Origin: Gaiellasilicea sp963707575
Lineage (GTDB): Bacteria; Actinomycetota; Thermoleophilia; Gaiellales; Gaiellaceae
DNA length: 64,000 nt
Direction of reading: 5' to 3'
Assembly: GCA_963707575.1 (NCBI GenBank)
Contig: OY970171.1
Location: 3,038,001-3,102,000, forward strand
Positions 1-7,473 of the stretch are shown in pieces (position 1 is the stretch's first letter; every line of letters begins with the position of its first letter). Made by a program: the position numbers and the translations under genes. The notes under the pieces were generated by a model. It did not search any database, was not told the DNA's origin, and was given only the letters and a program-made list of their open reading frames with translations.

Positions 1-1209
1 GTTCTCCCGCTTGTCGTACGCGAGCGTCGAGGCGTCCGGGATCGGGCCGACCATGTAGCGACCGGGTGCGCACACCTCGGGCTTCCAGAAGCCGTCGGGA
101 GTGCGACCGTACGCCGACCAGGGGGCTTCCTTGTCGTCCTTCGGCTTCGCCGTCCCGCCGATGTCGACCGCGCCGACCGTCAGCACGAACGGGTTGCTGC
201 CCGGTGCGTGGAGGACGCCGCTCGGTCCGTCCGGCGTGCCGTAGTTCCCGGCAGCCGCCACCACCACGACACCTGCGAACCACAGCTTGGTGACCGCAGC
301 GTTGAGCGGGTCCTCGTAGAACCGGTTGACGTTCGCCGAGTGGAGCGAGAAGTTCGCGACCCGGATGTTGTACTTGTCCTTGTTCGCGAGGATCCACTCG
401 GCCGCCTTGATCACGTCGCTCGTGAGGCCGGAGCCCGAGTCGTCCATGACGTCCAGCGAGACGAGCTTCGCGTTGGGAGCCACGCCGGCGTAGCCGGGCG
501 CCGAGCCCGCAGCGATGCCTGCGACGAAGGTGCCGTGCCCGCGCCCGTCACCGGACACGTTGGGCCTGCCCGAGCTGACCAGGTCGACCTGCTCCAGCAC
601 GCGCTCGCTGAAGTCGAGCCGGCTTGCATCCACGCCCGAGTCGACGATCGCGATCGTCGGGGCCTGCGGGCCGTCCCACAGCTTGTTCACGCCGGACTCG
701 TGCGGCCAGAGCTGCGTCGAGCTGTACTTGCCGTGAGGCAGAGTCGGCTCGTCGACAGTGACCGTGAGACCCGGGATCTTGGCAAGCTTCTTGATCTCCT
801 TCGCGGACAGCTCCATCGCCACCGCGTCGATCAGACCGAGCTTGTGCTTCAGCTTGCCGAGCCCCCGTCCAGCCCTGTCGGCCCCGTCGAGGCCGTTGTC
901 GGACTGGATGATGACGCGGATCTTCTCGTCCGGATTGTCCTTCGACTTCTTGAGGAGCCCCGGTGCGATGTGCGTGCCCTTGACCGGTTCGGTCACGGAG
1001 CCGCTGCCGCTGTTTGCGCTGCCCTTGCCGGAGTTGTCACCGGCGGCTGCCGCCAGCGGCATCGCCAGCGCGAGCAGCATGAGCACGACGACCCCTCGGC
1101 CGCCCTTGCCCCACAGAGCATTCGACCGAAGCTCGCCGCCGCGGTTGCCGGAGCCCCAGAGGGCACTCTGACGCACGTCTCCGCGGTTGCCGCTTGAGTT
1201 TCTCGCCAT
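1..1209 (-). CDS. Secreted subtilisin-like serine protease (S8), 3' end outside window
   Basis: Peptidase S8 family endoprotease, exported. The reading frame is open from ATG at 1209 to the window edge (403 codons, no stop), so the C-terminus is missing. Catalytic Asp lies in IAIVDSGVDA, catalytic His in GHGTFVAGIAAG, and the oxyanion-hole Asn region in AAAGNYG. The catalytic Ser (GTS motif) would lie beyond position 1. An I9-like propeptide region precedes the catalytic domain. The N-terminus is unusual: about 39 polar residues carrying two ALWG-x-G-x-RG motifs come before the hydrophobic signal segment VVVLMLLALAMPLAAAA. A strong Shine-Dalgarno AAGGAG ends 4 nt before the ATG. Divergent from murT. 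Family call is firm; substrate unknown. Confidence 0.93.
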   Translation of the reverse strand, partial: MARNSSGNRGDVRQSALWGSGNRGGELRSNALWGKGGRGVVVLMLLALAMPLAAAAGDNSGKGSANSGSGSVTEPVKGTHIAPGLLKKSKDNPDEKIRVIIQSDNGLDGADRAGRGLGKLKHKLGLIDAVAMELSAKEIKKLAKIPGLTVTVDEPTLPHGKYSSTQLWPHESGVNKLWDGPQAPTIAIVDSGVDASRLDFSERVLEQVDLVSSGRPNVSGDGRGHGTFVAGIAAGSAPGYAGVAPNAKLVSLDVMDDSGSGLTSDVIKAAEWILANKDKYNIRVANFSLHSANVNRFYEDPLNAAVTKLWFAGVVVVAAAGNYGTPDGPSGVLHAPGSNPFVLTVGAVDIGGTAKPKDDKEAPWSAYGRTPDGFWKPEVCAPGRYMVGPIPDASTLAYDKREN

Positions 1210-1326
1210 CTTTCTCCTTGTTCGCGCCGAGACGCGAGCCGCATTTACAAACAGGTCGGAGCCCGACTGCCACAGCTGGACTCCTGGAGGAACCGCGCAG
1301 ACTGTATGGCCGCCTTTGGTGAGGCT

Positions 1327-1356
1327 CTTACCCCTTTCGGGTGAGGACGGGGTAAG
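1327..1356. promoter_or_regulatory. Inverted repeat between S8 protease and murT
   Basis: CTTACCCC (1327-1334) and GGGGTAAG (1349-1356) form a perfect 8-bp inverted repeat with a 14-nt spacer. The spacer holds a second partial repeat (GGGTGAG) that can pair with the left arm. It lies about 120 bp upstream of the protease start and about 60 bp upstream of murT, where a dimeric regulator of either gene could bind. No regulator family is recognised from the sequence. Confidence 0.4.
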
Positions 1357-1399
1357 TTCACTCGGACGAGGGATCGGTCGACGCGCGGCGTCGATCATC

Positions 1400-1405
1400 T
1401 AGGCT
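1400..1405 (+). promoter_or_regulatory. Predicted -10 box of leaderless murT mRNA
   Basis: TAGGCT fits the TANNNT -10 consensus and lies 8 nt before the murT ATG. No Shine-Dalgarno precedes that ATG, so transcription would start at or near the start codon. No convincing -35 element is visible. Confidence 0.4.
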
Positions 1406-1413
1406 CGAAGCGC

Positions 1414-2778
1414 ATGAGCGCCCGGCTTGCCGTCGAGTCCATGGCCGCCCGCGCGGCTGCTCGCCTCTCACGGCTCGCCGGAACGGGGGGCGGAACGACG
1501 ATCCCGGGGAAGCTGCTCTGGAAGCTGGACCCGGGCGCGATCGACGCGCTCGCGGCTCGGCTGCCGCAGGGGGCGGCGGTCGTCTCCGCGACGAACGGGA
1601 AGACGACCACGACCGCGATGGTGGCCGAGATCCTCAGCGACCGCCGCCTCGCCTGGAACCGCTCGGGCGCGAACCTCGTCTCGGGCGTCGCGTCCACCCT
1701 CCTCGCTGCCCGCGACGCCGAGCTAGGACTGCTGGAGGTGGACGAGGGCGCGCTGCCGGAGGTGCTGCGGCGTGTCCGGCCACACGCGATCCTCCTGGCC
1801 AATCTCTTTCGCGACCAGCTCGACCGGTACGGGGAGCTCGAGCACATCGCCGAGCGCTGGCGTGCCTGCGTCACGGAGCTCCCGGACGAGACCACGCTTG
1901 TCGTGAACGGTGACGATCCCCAGGTCGGCGATCTCGGCCGCGGGCGCGCCGCGACCATTCCGTTCGGGCTCGACGATCCGCGGCACTCGCGACCTGCGCT
2001 CCAGCACGCCGCCGACTCGCGCTACTGCGTCGTCTGCGGCCACCCGTACGAGTTCCTCGCCGCCTACGTCGGACACCTCGGCGACTACCGCTGCCCGGCG
2101 TGCGGTCACTCGCGCCCGGCGCTTCAGGTCGTCGCGCGCGAGATCGAGCTCCGCGGGCTCGACGGCACGTCGTTCCAGCTCGTGACGCCGCAGGGGTCGA
2201 CGTCAGTGCGCCTCCCGCTGCCGGGTCTCTACAACGTCTACAACGCAGTCGGCGCTGCCGCGCTCGCGCAGGCGCTCGGTTCCTCGCTCGACGAGATCCG
2301 CGACGGTCTCGAGCGTTTCGGGGCCGCATTCGGCCGCTTCGAGCGGATCGCGGCCGGCGACAAGTCGATTCTCGTGCTCCTGATCAAGAACCCGGCCGGC
2401 GCCAATGAGGTCATCCGCACGCTCGAGGACTCGGGGGCGCCGCCTCTCCTGCTGATCGCGCTGAACGACGCGATCGCCGATGGCAAGGACGTCTCCTGGA
2501 TCTGGGACGTCGACCTGGAGCCGCTGCTCGCAGGAGCCGATCGAGTCATCGCTTCGGGAGACCGTGCCGCGGAGCTGGCGCTGCGGTGTACGTACGGCGG
2601 CCTCGCCGAGGACGCGGTCGAGGTGGCGCCCCAGCTCGAGCGGGCGCTCGACCGGGGGCTCGCGCTGACGCCTGCGGGCGGCGAGCTCGTCGTCCTCCCG
2701 ACCTACACCGCCATGCTCGCGCTGCGCCGGATCATCGCGGAGCGAGGCCTCGTCGAGCCGTACTGGGAGCGCCCGTGA
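1414..2778 (+). CDS. murT: Lipid II isoglutaminyl synthase, Mur-ligase subunit MurT
   Basis: MurT with GatD amidates the alpha-carboxylate of D-Glu in lipid II to D-isoglutamine, using ATP and glutamine-derived ammonia, in the cytoplasm. The 454-residue protein has a Mur-ligase P-loop (SATNGKTTTT, residues 58-67). A zinc ribbon follows (C-V-V-C then C-P-A-C, about residues 206-235), which distinguishes MurT from MurC-F. The C-terminal DUF1727-type region includes NPAGANEV. The last codons overlap gatD (GTGA), the usual MurT-GatD arrangement. Predicted to be expressed from a leaderless transcript. Length and motifs are normal for the family. Confidence 0.95.
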   Translation: MSARLAVESMAARAAARLSRLAGTGGGTTIPGKLLWKLDPGAIDALAARLPQGAAVVSATNGKTTTTAMVAEILSDRRLAWNRSGANLVSGVASTLLAARDAELGLLEVDEGALPEVLRRVRPHAILLANLFRDQLDRYGELEHIAERWRACVTELPDETTLVVNGDDPQVGDLGRGRAATIPFGLDDPRHSRPALQHAADSRYCVVCGHPYEFLAAYVGHLGDYRCPACGHSRPALQVVAREIELRGLDGTSFQLVTPQGSTSVRLPLPGLYNVYNAVGAAALAQALGSSLDEIRDGLERFGAAFGRFERIAAGDKSILVLLIKNPAGANEVIRTLEDSGAPPLLLIALNDAIADGKDVSWIWDVDLEPLLAGADRVIASGDRAAELALRCTYGGLAEDAVEVAPQLERALDRGLALTPAGGELVVLPTYTAMLALRRIIAERGLVEPYWERP

Positions 2779-3527
2779 GGATCAGAGTCGGCCACCTCTA
2801 CCCGGACTACCTCAACATCTACGCCGACCGCGGCAACATCGCCGTGCTGAGCCGGAGGGCGTCGCTGCGCGGTCACGAGCTGGAGGTGGCGGGCGTGTCC
2901 GTCGGCGATGAGCTGCGGTCGGGCGAGCACGATCTGCTCTACGTCGGCGGCGGCCAGGATCGTGAGCAGGCGCTGATTGCTCCGGACCTCGCCGCCAAGG
3001 GTGCAGCGATCCTCGAGTCGGCGGCCGGAGGTGCGGTCGTGCTCGCGGTCTGCGGCGGGTACCAGCTGCTCGGCCGCGGCTACCACGACCGGCACGGCGG
3101 CGATCTGCCGGGCGTCGGCCTCTTCCCCCACGACACCGTGGCGGGCGAGCGCCGCATGATCGGCGACGTGCTGCTCGAATGCGAGCTCGAGCCCGGCCGG
3201 CGGCGCACGATCGCGGGTTTCGAGAACCACGCGGGCCGAACGACGCTCGATCCGGGAGCGGAGCCGCTCGGACGGGTGGTGGCCGGGTTCGGCAACGACG
3301 GCGAGTCCGGCTTCGAGGGCTGTCGCGTCGGCCGTGCCGTCGGCACCTACCTGCACGGGCCGCTCCTGCCGCGCAACCCGTGGCTCGCGGACTGGCTGCT
3401 GGCGCAGGCGCTGGCCCACGCGACCGGCGGCGAGGCGCCGGAGCTCGCGCCGCTGCCCGACCGGCTCGAGGCCCAGGCTCACGCGGTGTCGGCGCAGCGA
3501 GCCAGAGACCGCGGCGGCCGGTACTAG
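2775..3527 (+). CDS. gatD: Lipid II isoglutaminyl synthase, glutaminase subunit GatD
   Basis: GatD is the class I (CobB/CobQ-type) glutamine amidotransferase that supplies ammonia to MurT. The 250-residue protein begins at GTG 2775 inside the murT stop (GTGA overlap), giving translational coupling and a native N-terminus RIRVGHLYPDYLNIYADRGN. The nucleophilic Cys is in AVCGGYQLLG, the oxyanion glycines in YVGGGQDREQ, and the catalytic His in GTYLHGPLLPRNP. The open frame continues upstream through murT but has no start context there. Its product should form a heterodimer with MurT. Confidence 0.95.
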   Translation: MRIRVGHLYPDYLNIYADRGNIAVLSRRASLRGHELEVAGVSVGDELRSGEHDLLYVGGGQDREQALIAPDLAAKGAAILESAAGGAVVLAVCGGYQLLGRGYHDRHGGDLPGVGLFPHDTVAGERRMIGDVLLECELEPGRRRTIAGFENHAGRTTLDPGAEPLGRVVAGFGNDGESGFEGCRVGRAVGTYLHGPLLPRNPWLADWLLAQALAHATGGEAPELAPLPDRLEAQAHAVSAQRARDRGGRY

Positions 3528-3543
3528 CAGCCTGTTGAGAGCT

Positions 3544-3580
3544 TCGGTCGCGCGACAGCGTTTCGGGCTCGCCCGACCGA
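3544..3580 (+). terminator. Hairpin downstream of gatD
   Basis: TCGGTCGCGCGA (3544-3555) pairs with TCGCCCGACCGA (3569-3580) in a 12-bp stem with one mismatch and a 13-nt loop, starting 16 nt after the gatD stop. There is no T-tract, so it may act as a Rho-assisted terminator or a 3'-end stabiliser. Confidence 0.5.
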
Positions 3581-3604
3581 GGTACGGGCCGAATGGGTGA
3601 CTCG

Positions 3605-3721
3605 ATGGCATTTGAGAACCTCACCCGCGGCTCGCCCTCCTCGCGCTCCCTCTTGGAGTCGATCGACCCCCTGAGTCGAAGCGCCGTCATGGACCTCGTC
3701 CCCGAAAAGGAGACGCCATGA
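3605..3721 (+). CDS. Micro-ORF of 38 residues, function unknown
   Basis: ATG-initiated ORF encoding 38 residues, beginning MAFENLTRGSPSSRS and ending VPEKETP. Its stop overlaps the ATG of the next micro-ORF (ATGA), an arrangement typical of coupled genes. Its final codons contain the AAGGAG ribosome site of the downstream ORF. There is no transmembrane segment, no cysteine and no recognised family. It lies in the gap between gatD and the converging decarboxylase gene. It could be a small peptide gene, a leader peptide or the eroded remnant of a larger gene. Confidence 0.35.
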   Translation: MAFENLTRGSPSSRSLLESIDPLSRSAVMDLVPEKETP

Positions 3722-3777
3722 CCACAACCACCGTGAGCCGGCCGAACGCCGAGGTTGCCGCGCGCGGTGGAGGATGA
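3718..3777 (+). CDS. Micro-ORF of 19 residues behind a strong RBS, function unknown
   Basis: Reads MTTTTVSRPNAEVAARGGG then stop. A near-ideal ribosome site (AAAAGGAGACGCC) precedes the ATG, stronger than those of most genes here. It overlaps the preceding 38-residue ORF by ATGA and stops 7 nt before the end of the convergent decarboxylase gene. A good start signal with an immediate stop suggests either a bona fide micro-peptide or a gene truncated just after its start. No homology is recognised. Confidence 0.35.
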   Translation: MTTTTVSRPNAEVAARGGG

Positions 3778-3783
3778 TTCGGC

Positions 3784-5190
3784 TCAGGTGACGGAGTGCG
3801 CGGAGGCCGCCGCGGCGGCTTCCAGGATCGCGTGCGCGCTGCGCTCGACGTCCTCGTCCGAGGTCTGCCAGCTCGAGACCGAGATGCGCATCGCCGCGCG
3901 GCCCCGCCAGACGGTGCCCGAGAGCCAGCAGGTGGCATCTTCCTGGACGCGCCTGACCACCTCCTGCGTGACGCCGTCGTCGTCGCCGAAGCGAACGAGG
4001 ACCTGGTTCAGGACGACGTCGTTCAGCACCTCGACGCCCTCGGCCGCGCCCAGCAGCGCCGCGAAGCACTGGGCGTGACCGCAGCTGCGCTCCACCAGCT
4101 CGGCGATCCCCTGACGTCCGAGCGAGCGGATCGCCGCGTAGACCGGAAAGCCGCGCGCACGGCGTGAGAACTCCGGCGTCCAGTCCACCTCGTCCCGGGC
4201 GGCGTCGGGGTCGGTCTGCTCCAAATAGCTCGCATGCACGGAGATCGCCGCGCGGTGCGCCTCTGGGTGGGCACAGAAGGCAATCCCGGAGTCGTAAGGG
4301 ACGTTCAGCCACTTGTGGGTGTCCGTCGCCCACGAGTCGGCCCGGCTCGCGCCGGCGACGAGGTGACGGTGGCGCGGCGACGCCGCGGCCCAGAGCCCGA
4401 AGGCACCGTCCAGGTGCAACCACGCGCCGGTCCCCTCGACGACGTCCGCGATCTCGTTCAGCGCGTCGAAGTTGCCGGTGTTGACGTCACCCGCCTGCGC
4501 GCAGACGATCGTCGGGCCGGCCGTCGTCGCCAGCGCCTCGCGCAGCGCATCCGGGCGCATGCGCCCCTGCTCGTCCGTCGCGACCGCCTCGATCTGGTCC
4601 GAGCCGAGGCCGAGGTACCGGAGCGCACGGCCCACCGTGACGTGGCTCTCCTCGCCCACGAGGATGCTGATCCGGGGCGCACCCTGTAGGCCCCCGCGTG
4701 CGAGGTCCCAGCCGGCCGCCTCGAGCACGTGGTGGCGTGCCGCGGCGAGCGCCGTGACGTGGGCCATCTGACAGCCCGTGACGAACGCGGCCGAGACACC
4801 GCTCGGCAACCCGAGCAGCTCGGTGAGCCAGCCAAGGCTGACCTCCTCGACGACCGCGGCACTCGGACCGAGCACGACGAGGCCTGCGTTCTGATCCCAG
4901 GTCGACGTGAGCCAGTCGGCGGCGAGTGGCGCCGGCAAGGCGCCGCCGACGACGAAGCCGAAGAAGCGGCCGCTGCCCGAAGGAACGACGCCCGGCTCTG
5001 CGGCGGCGATCAACTCTGCGATCACCTGCTCGGCGTCTGTCGCCTGCTCGGGGAGCGGCCCGCCGAGCGCCTCACGCAGCTCCTCGATCGTCGCGGTGGC
5101 GGCCACGGGCCGCTCCGCGACCGAGCCGCGGTACTGGGCGGCGTAGTCGGCCGTGAGCCGGAGCAGCTCCTGATCGGCCATGTCGGACAT
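3784..5190 (-). CDS. PLP-dependent group II decarboxylase (copy 2)
   Basis: 468-residue pyridoxal-5'-phosphate enzyme of the group II (aromatic-L-amino-acid/glutamate decarboxylase-like) family. The Schiff-base Lys is in DTHKWLNVPYDSG, the PLP-binding Asp in HLDGAFGLWAAA, and the ring-stacking His in VGEESHVTVGRA. The substrate amino acid cannot be named. It is a close paralogue of the gene immediately upstream, from which it is separated by one base; the two share long near-identical blocks (for example HLVAGA, RFGDDD). Last gene of the hflX-dut-NUDIX-decarboxylase operon. ATG at 5190 is used; Met4 (5181) is an alternative. Confidence 0.85.
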   Translation of the reverse strand: MSDMADQELLRLTADYAAQYRGSVAERPVAATATIEELREALGGPLPEQATDAEQVIAELIAAAEPGVVPSGSGRFFGFVVGGALPAPLAADWLTSTWDQNAGLVVLGPSAAVVEEVSLGWLTELLGLPSGVSAAFVTGCQMAHVTALAAARHHVLEAAGWDLARGGLQGAPRISILVGEESHVTVGRALRYLGLGSDQIEAVATDEQGRMRPDALREALATTAGPTIVCAQAGDVNTGNFDALNEIADVVEGTGAWLHLDGAFGLWAAASPRHRHLVAGASRADSWATDTHKWLNVPYDSGIAFCAHPEAHRAAISVHASYLEQTDPDAARDEVDWTPEFSRRARGFPVYAAIRSLGRQGIAELVERSCGHAQCFAALLGAAEGVEVLNDVVLNQVLVRFGDDDGVTQEVVRRVQEDATCWLSGTVWRGRAAMRISVSSWQTSDEDVERSAHAILEAAAAASAHSVT

Positions 5191-5191
5191 G

Positions 5192-6595
5192 CTACGACCG
5201 CGTGCGGGTCGCCGGCAGGCCCGCGACAGCCGCGGCCGCCTTCAGGATCGCCGTCACGCTCCGGTCGACGTCGGATTCCGTTGTGCGGAAGCTCGAGACG
5301 GAGATCCGCATCGCCGCACGCCCCTGCCAATCGGTGCCGCCGAGCCAGCAGGTGCCGTCCTCCTGCACCCGCCGCACGACGTCGCGCGTCGTCTCGTCGT
5401 CGTCGCCGAAGCGCACGAGCACCTGGTTCAGGACGACGTCGTTCAGGATCTCGATGCCGGGCTCGGCGCCGAGTAGGCGCGCGAACATCTGTGCGTGGTC
5501 GCAGCAGCGGTCGACGAGGTCGGCCACGCCCTGCCGTCCGAGTGCCCGGAGGGCCGCCCACACGGCGAAGCCCCGGGCGCGGCGGGACGACTCCGGGACC
5601 CAGTCCGACGGGCTGCGGCCGTCGACGCGCTGGAGGTAGCTCGCCGCGACCGCCATCGCCTTCGCCTGTGCCTTGGGATGGCGGCAGAAGACGATGCCCG
5701 AGTCGTACGGGACGTTCAACCATTTGTGCGCGTCGGCGGCCCACGAATCGGCGCGCTCCGCGCCCGCGACGAGGTGACGGTGACGCGGGCTCGCCGCGGC
5801 CCACAGGCCGAAGGCGCCGTCGACGTGCAGCCACGCGCCTGCCGCCTCGCAGGCGTCCGCAATCTCCTCCAGCGGGTCGCAGGCGCCAGTGTTCACGTTG
5901 CCCGCCTGTGCGCACACGATCGCCGGTCCCTCCCCCGCGTCGAGCGCGGCGCGCAGCGGATCGGCTCGCATCCGCCCCTGCTCGTCGGCCGGGACGAGCA
6001 CAAGCGTGCTCGTGCCGAGGCCGAGCAGCCGGAGCGAACGGTCGACCGTCACGTGGCGTTCGGCGCCGGCGAGCAGGCGGATGCGCGGGGCGCCGTGCAG
6101 CCCGTCCGCGGCGACGTCCCAACCCGCGGCCTCGAGGACGTGCCCGCGCGCCGCCGCGAGTGCCGTCGTGTTGGCGGTCTGCGCGCCGGTGACGAAGCCG
6201 CTCGAGACTCCCTCCGGCAGCCCGAGGATCTCCACGAGCCAGTCGGAGGCCACCTGCTCGACGGCGGCCGCCACCGGCGACAGGGTCACAGAGAAGCCGT
6301 TTTGATCCCAGGCGGTCGCGAGCCAGTCCGCGGCGACCGACGCCGGCAGCGCGCTGCCGATCACGAAGCCGAAGTACCGCCCCGTCTGCGTGCCCACCAC
6401 GCCCGGCTCGCCGCCGGCAATCAGCGCCGCGACGACCTGCTCGTCGTCGGTGCTCAGCTCGGGCAGCGGCCCGCCGAGCGCCTCGCGCAGCTCCTCGAAC
6501 GACGCCTGCGCCGACACCGGACGGTCGTCCAGCGTCTCGTGGAACTGCGCCGCGTACTCGGCTGTGAGCCGATAGAGCTCCCTTACGGAGTCCAC
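5192..6595 (-). CDS. PLP-dependent group II decarboxylase (copy 1)
   Basis: About 467 residues, the same family as the next gene downstream, with Lys in DAHKWLNVPYDSG, Asp in HVDGAFGLWAAA and His in GAERHVTVDRS. GTG at 6595 is chosen because the resulting N-terminus (VDSVRELYRLTAEYAAQF) aligns with the paralogue's (ADQELLRLTADYAAQY). An ATG at 6634 would add 13 residues translated from inside the NUDIX gene. The chosen start overlaps the NUDIX 3' end by 13 nt, so translation is probably coupled. Tandem duplication suggests two related substrates or a heterodimer; the substrate is unknown. Confidence 0.85.
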   Translation of the reverse strand: MDSVRELYRLTAEYAAQFHETLDDRPVSAQASFEELREALGGPLPELSTDDEQVVAALIAGGEPGVVGTQTGRYFGFVIGSALPASVAADWLATAWDQNGFSVTLSPVAAAVEQVASDWLVEILGLPEGVSSGFVTGAQTANTTALAAARGHVLEAAGWDVAADGLHGAPRIRLLAGAERHVTVDRSLRLLGLGTSTLVLVPADEQGRMRADPLRAALDAGEGPAIVCAQAGNVNTGACDPLEEIADACEAAGAWLHVDGAFGLWAAASPRHRHLVAGAERADSWAADAHKWLNVPYDSGIVFCRHPKAQAKAMAVAASYLQRVDGRSPSDWVPESSRRARGFAVWAALRALGRQGVADLVDRCCDHAQMFARLLGAEPGIEILNDVVLNQVLVRFGDDDETTRDVVRRVQEDGTCWLGGTDWQGRAAMRISVSSFRTTESDVDRSVTAILKAAAAVAGLPATRTRS

Positions 6596-7035
6596 AACGC
6601 ACCAAGATAGACCGCGGGGTCCCCCGGCTGCCACCGCGCCAGGAAGCGCTGGATCGGCGGATGCAGCACGATCCCCTCCAGCTCGTCCGACCGGAAGAGG
6701 CGGTGGCCCCGCACGGCCTCGTCCTGCGAGACGACGCCCTCGAGTGAGCCGTCGAGGTCGCCGGCGAAGATGATGTGCACGACGTGCTTCGAGATCAGGC
6801 TCCGTTCAGGTGAGATCGAGTCGGCGATCGCCACCGGGCCTTCGAACGACGGCGGCGTGATCCCCACCTCCTCGCGCATCTCGCGCTCGAGCGCCTGGAT
6901 CAGGTTCTCGCCCGAGTGCACGCCGCCGCCCGGGAGCAGCCAGGCCTCGCGGCCGCGCTTCTCGTGGCGGCAGAGCAGGAGCTGATCGTGCCAGCGCAGG
7001 ACGGCGGACACGCGGACTCGGGGCTCCGCGCGCAC
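6583..7035 (-). CDS. NUDIX hydrolase
   Basis: 150-residue NUDIX phosphohydrolase. The NUDIX box GX5EX7REUXEEXGU is complete: GGGVHSGE, seven residues, then REMREEVGI (about residues 36-59), supplying the Mg2+-binding glutamates. Family members cleave nucleoside diphosphates linked to another moiety; the substrate cannot be assigned. GTG start at 7035, three bases after the dut stop. Placement next to dut fits a nucleotide pool-cleaning role, but that is inference. Confidence 0.9.
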   Translation of the reverse strand: MRAEPRVRVSAVLRWHDQLLLCRHEKRGREAWLLPGGGVHSGENLIQALEREMREEVGITPPSFEGPVAIADSISPERSLISKHVVHIIFAGDLDGSLEGVVSQDEAVRGHRLFRSDELEGIVLHPPIQRFLARWQPGDPAVYLGALWTP

Positions 7036-7038
7036 GTC

Positions 7039-7473
7039 TCAGGCCCGCGACGATCCGAAGCCGCGGACGCCGCGCTCGCTCGCAGGCAGATCCTCCACCT
7101 CGAGGAGCTCGATCTGCGGCAGCTCCAGCACGACGAGCTGGGCGATGCGCATTCCCGGCTCCACCGTGAAGCTCTCGCTCGCGTCGGTGTTGAGCAGGAC
7201 GACGCGCAGCTCGCCGCGATAGCCCGCGTCGATCAGCCCCGGCGAGTTCACGACGGTGATCCCGTGTCGGGCTGCGAGGCCCGAGCGGGGTTGCACGAAG
7301 CCGGCGTGCCCTTCCGGGATCGCGACGGCAAGCCCGGTTCCGACCGTCTCCCGCGCGCCCGGCTCGAGCACCGCGCGCTCGCAGGCGGAGAGGTCGAGGC
7401 CCGCGTCACCCGGATACGCGCGCTCGGGCATCGTCGCCTCGGGGCGCAGGCGCGTGATCGGGAGCTCGATCAC
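7039..7473 (-). CDS. dut: Deoxyuridine 5'-triphosphate nucleotidohydrolase
   Basis: Hydrolyses dUTP to dUMP and pyrophosphate, keeping uracil out of DNA and feeding dTMP synthesis. The 144-residue protein has all trimeric dUTPase motifs: DAGLDL, PRSGLA, the uridine-binding hairpin SPGLIDAGYRGEL with its Tyr, GMRIAQLV, and the C-terminal P-loop-like RGVRGFGSS. GTG start at 7473 overlaps the hflX stop (GTGA), so it is co-translated with hflX. Confidence 0.97.
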   Translation of the reverse strand: MIELPITRLRPEATMPERAYPGDAGLDLSACERAVLEPGARETVGTGLAVAIPEGHAGFVQPRSGLAARHGITVVNSPGLIDAGYRGELRVVLLNTDASESFTVEPGMRIAQLVVLELPQIELLEVEDLPASERGVRGFGSSRA

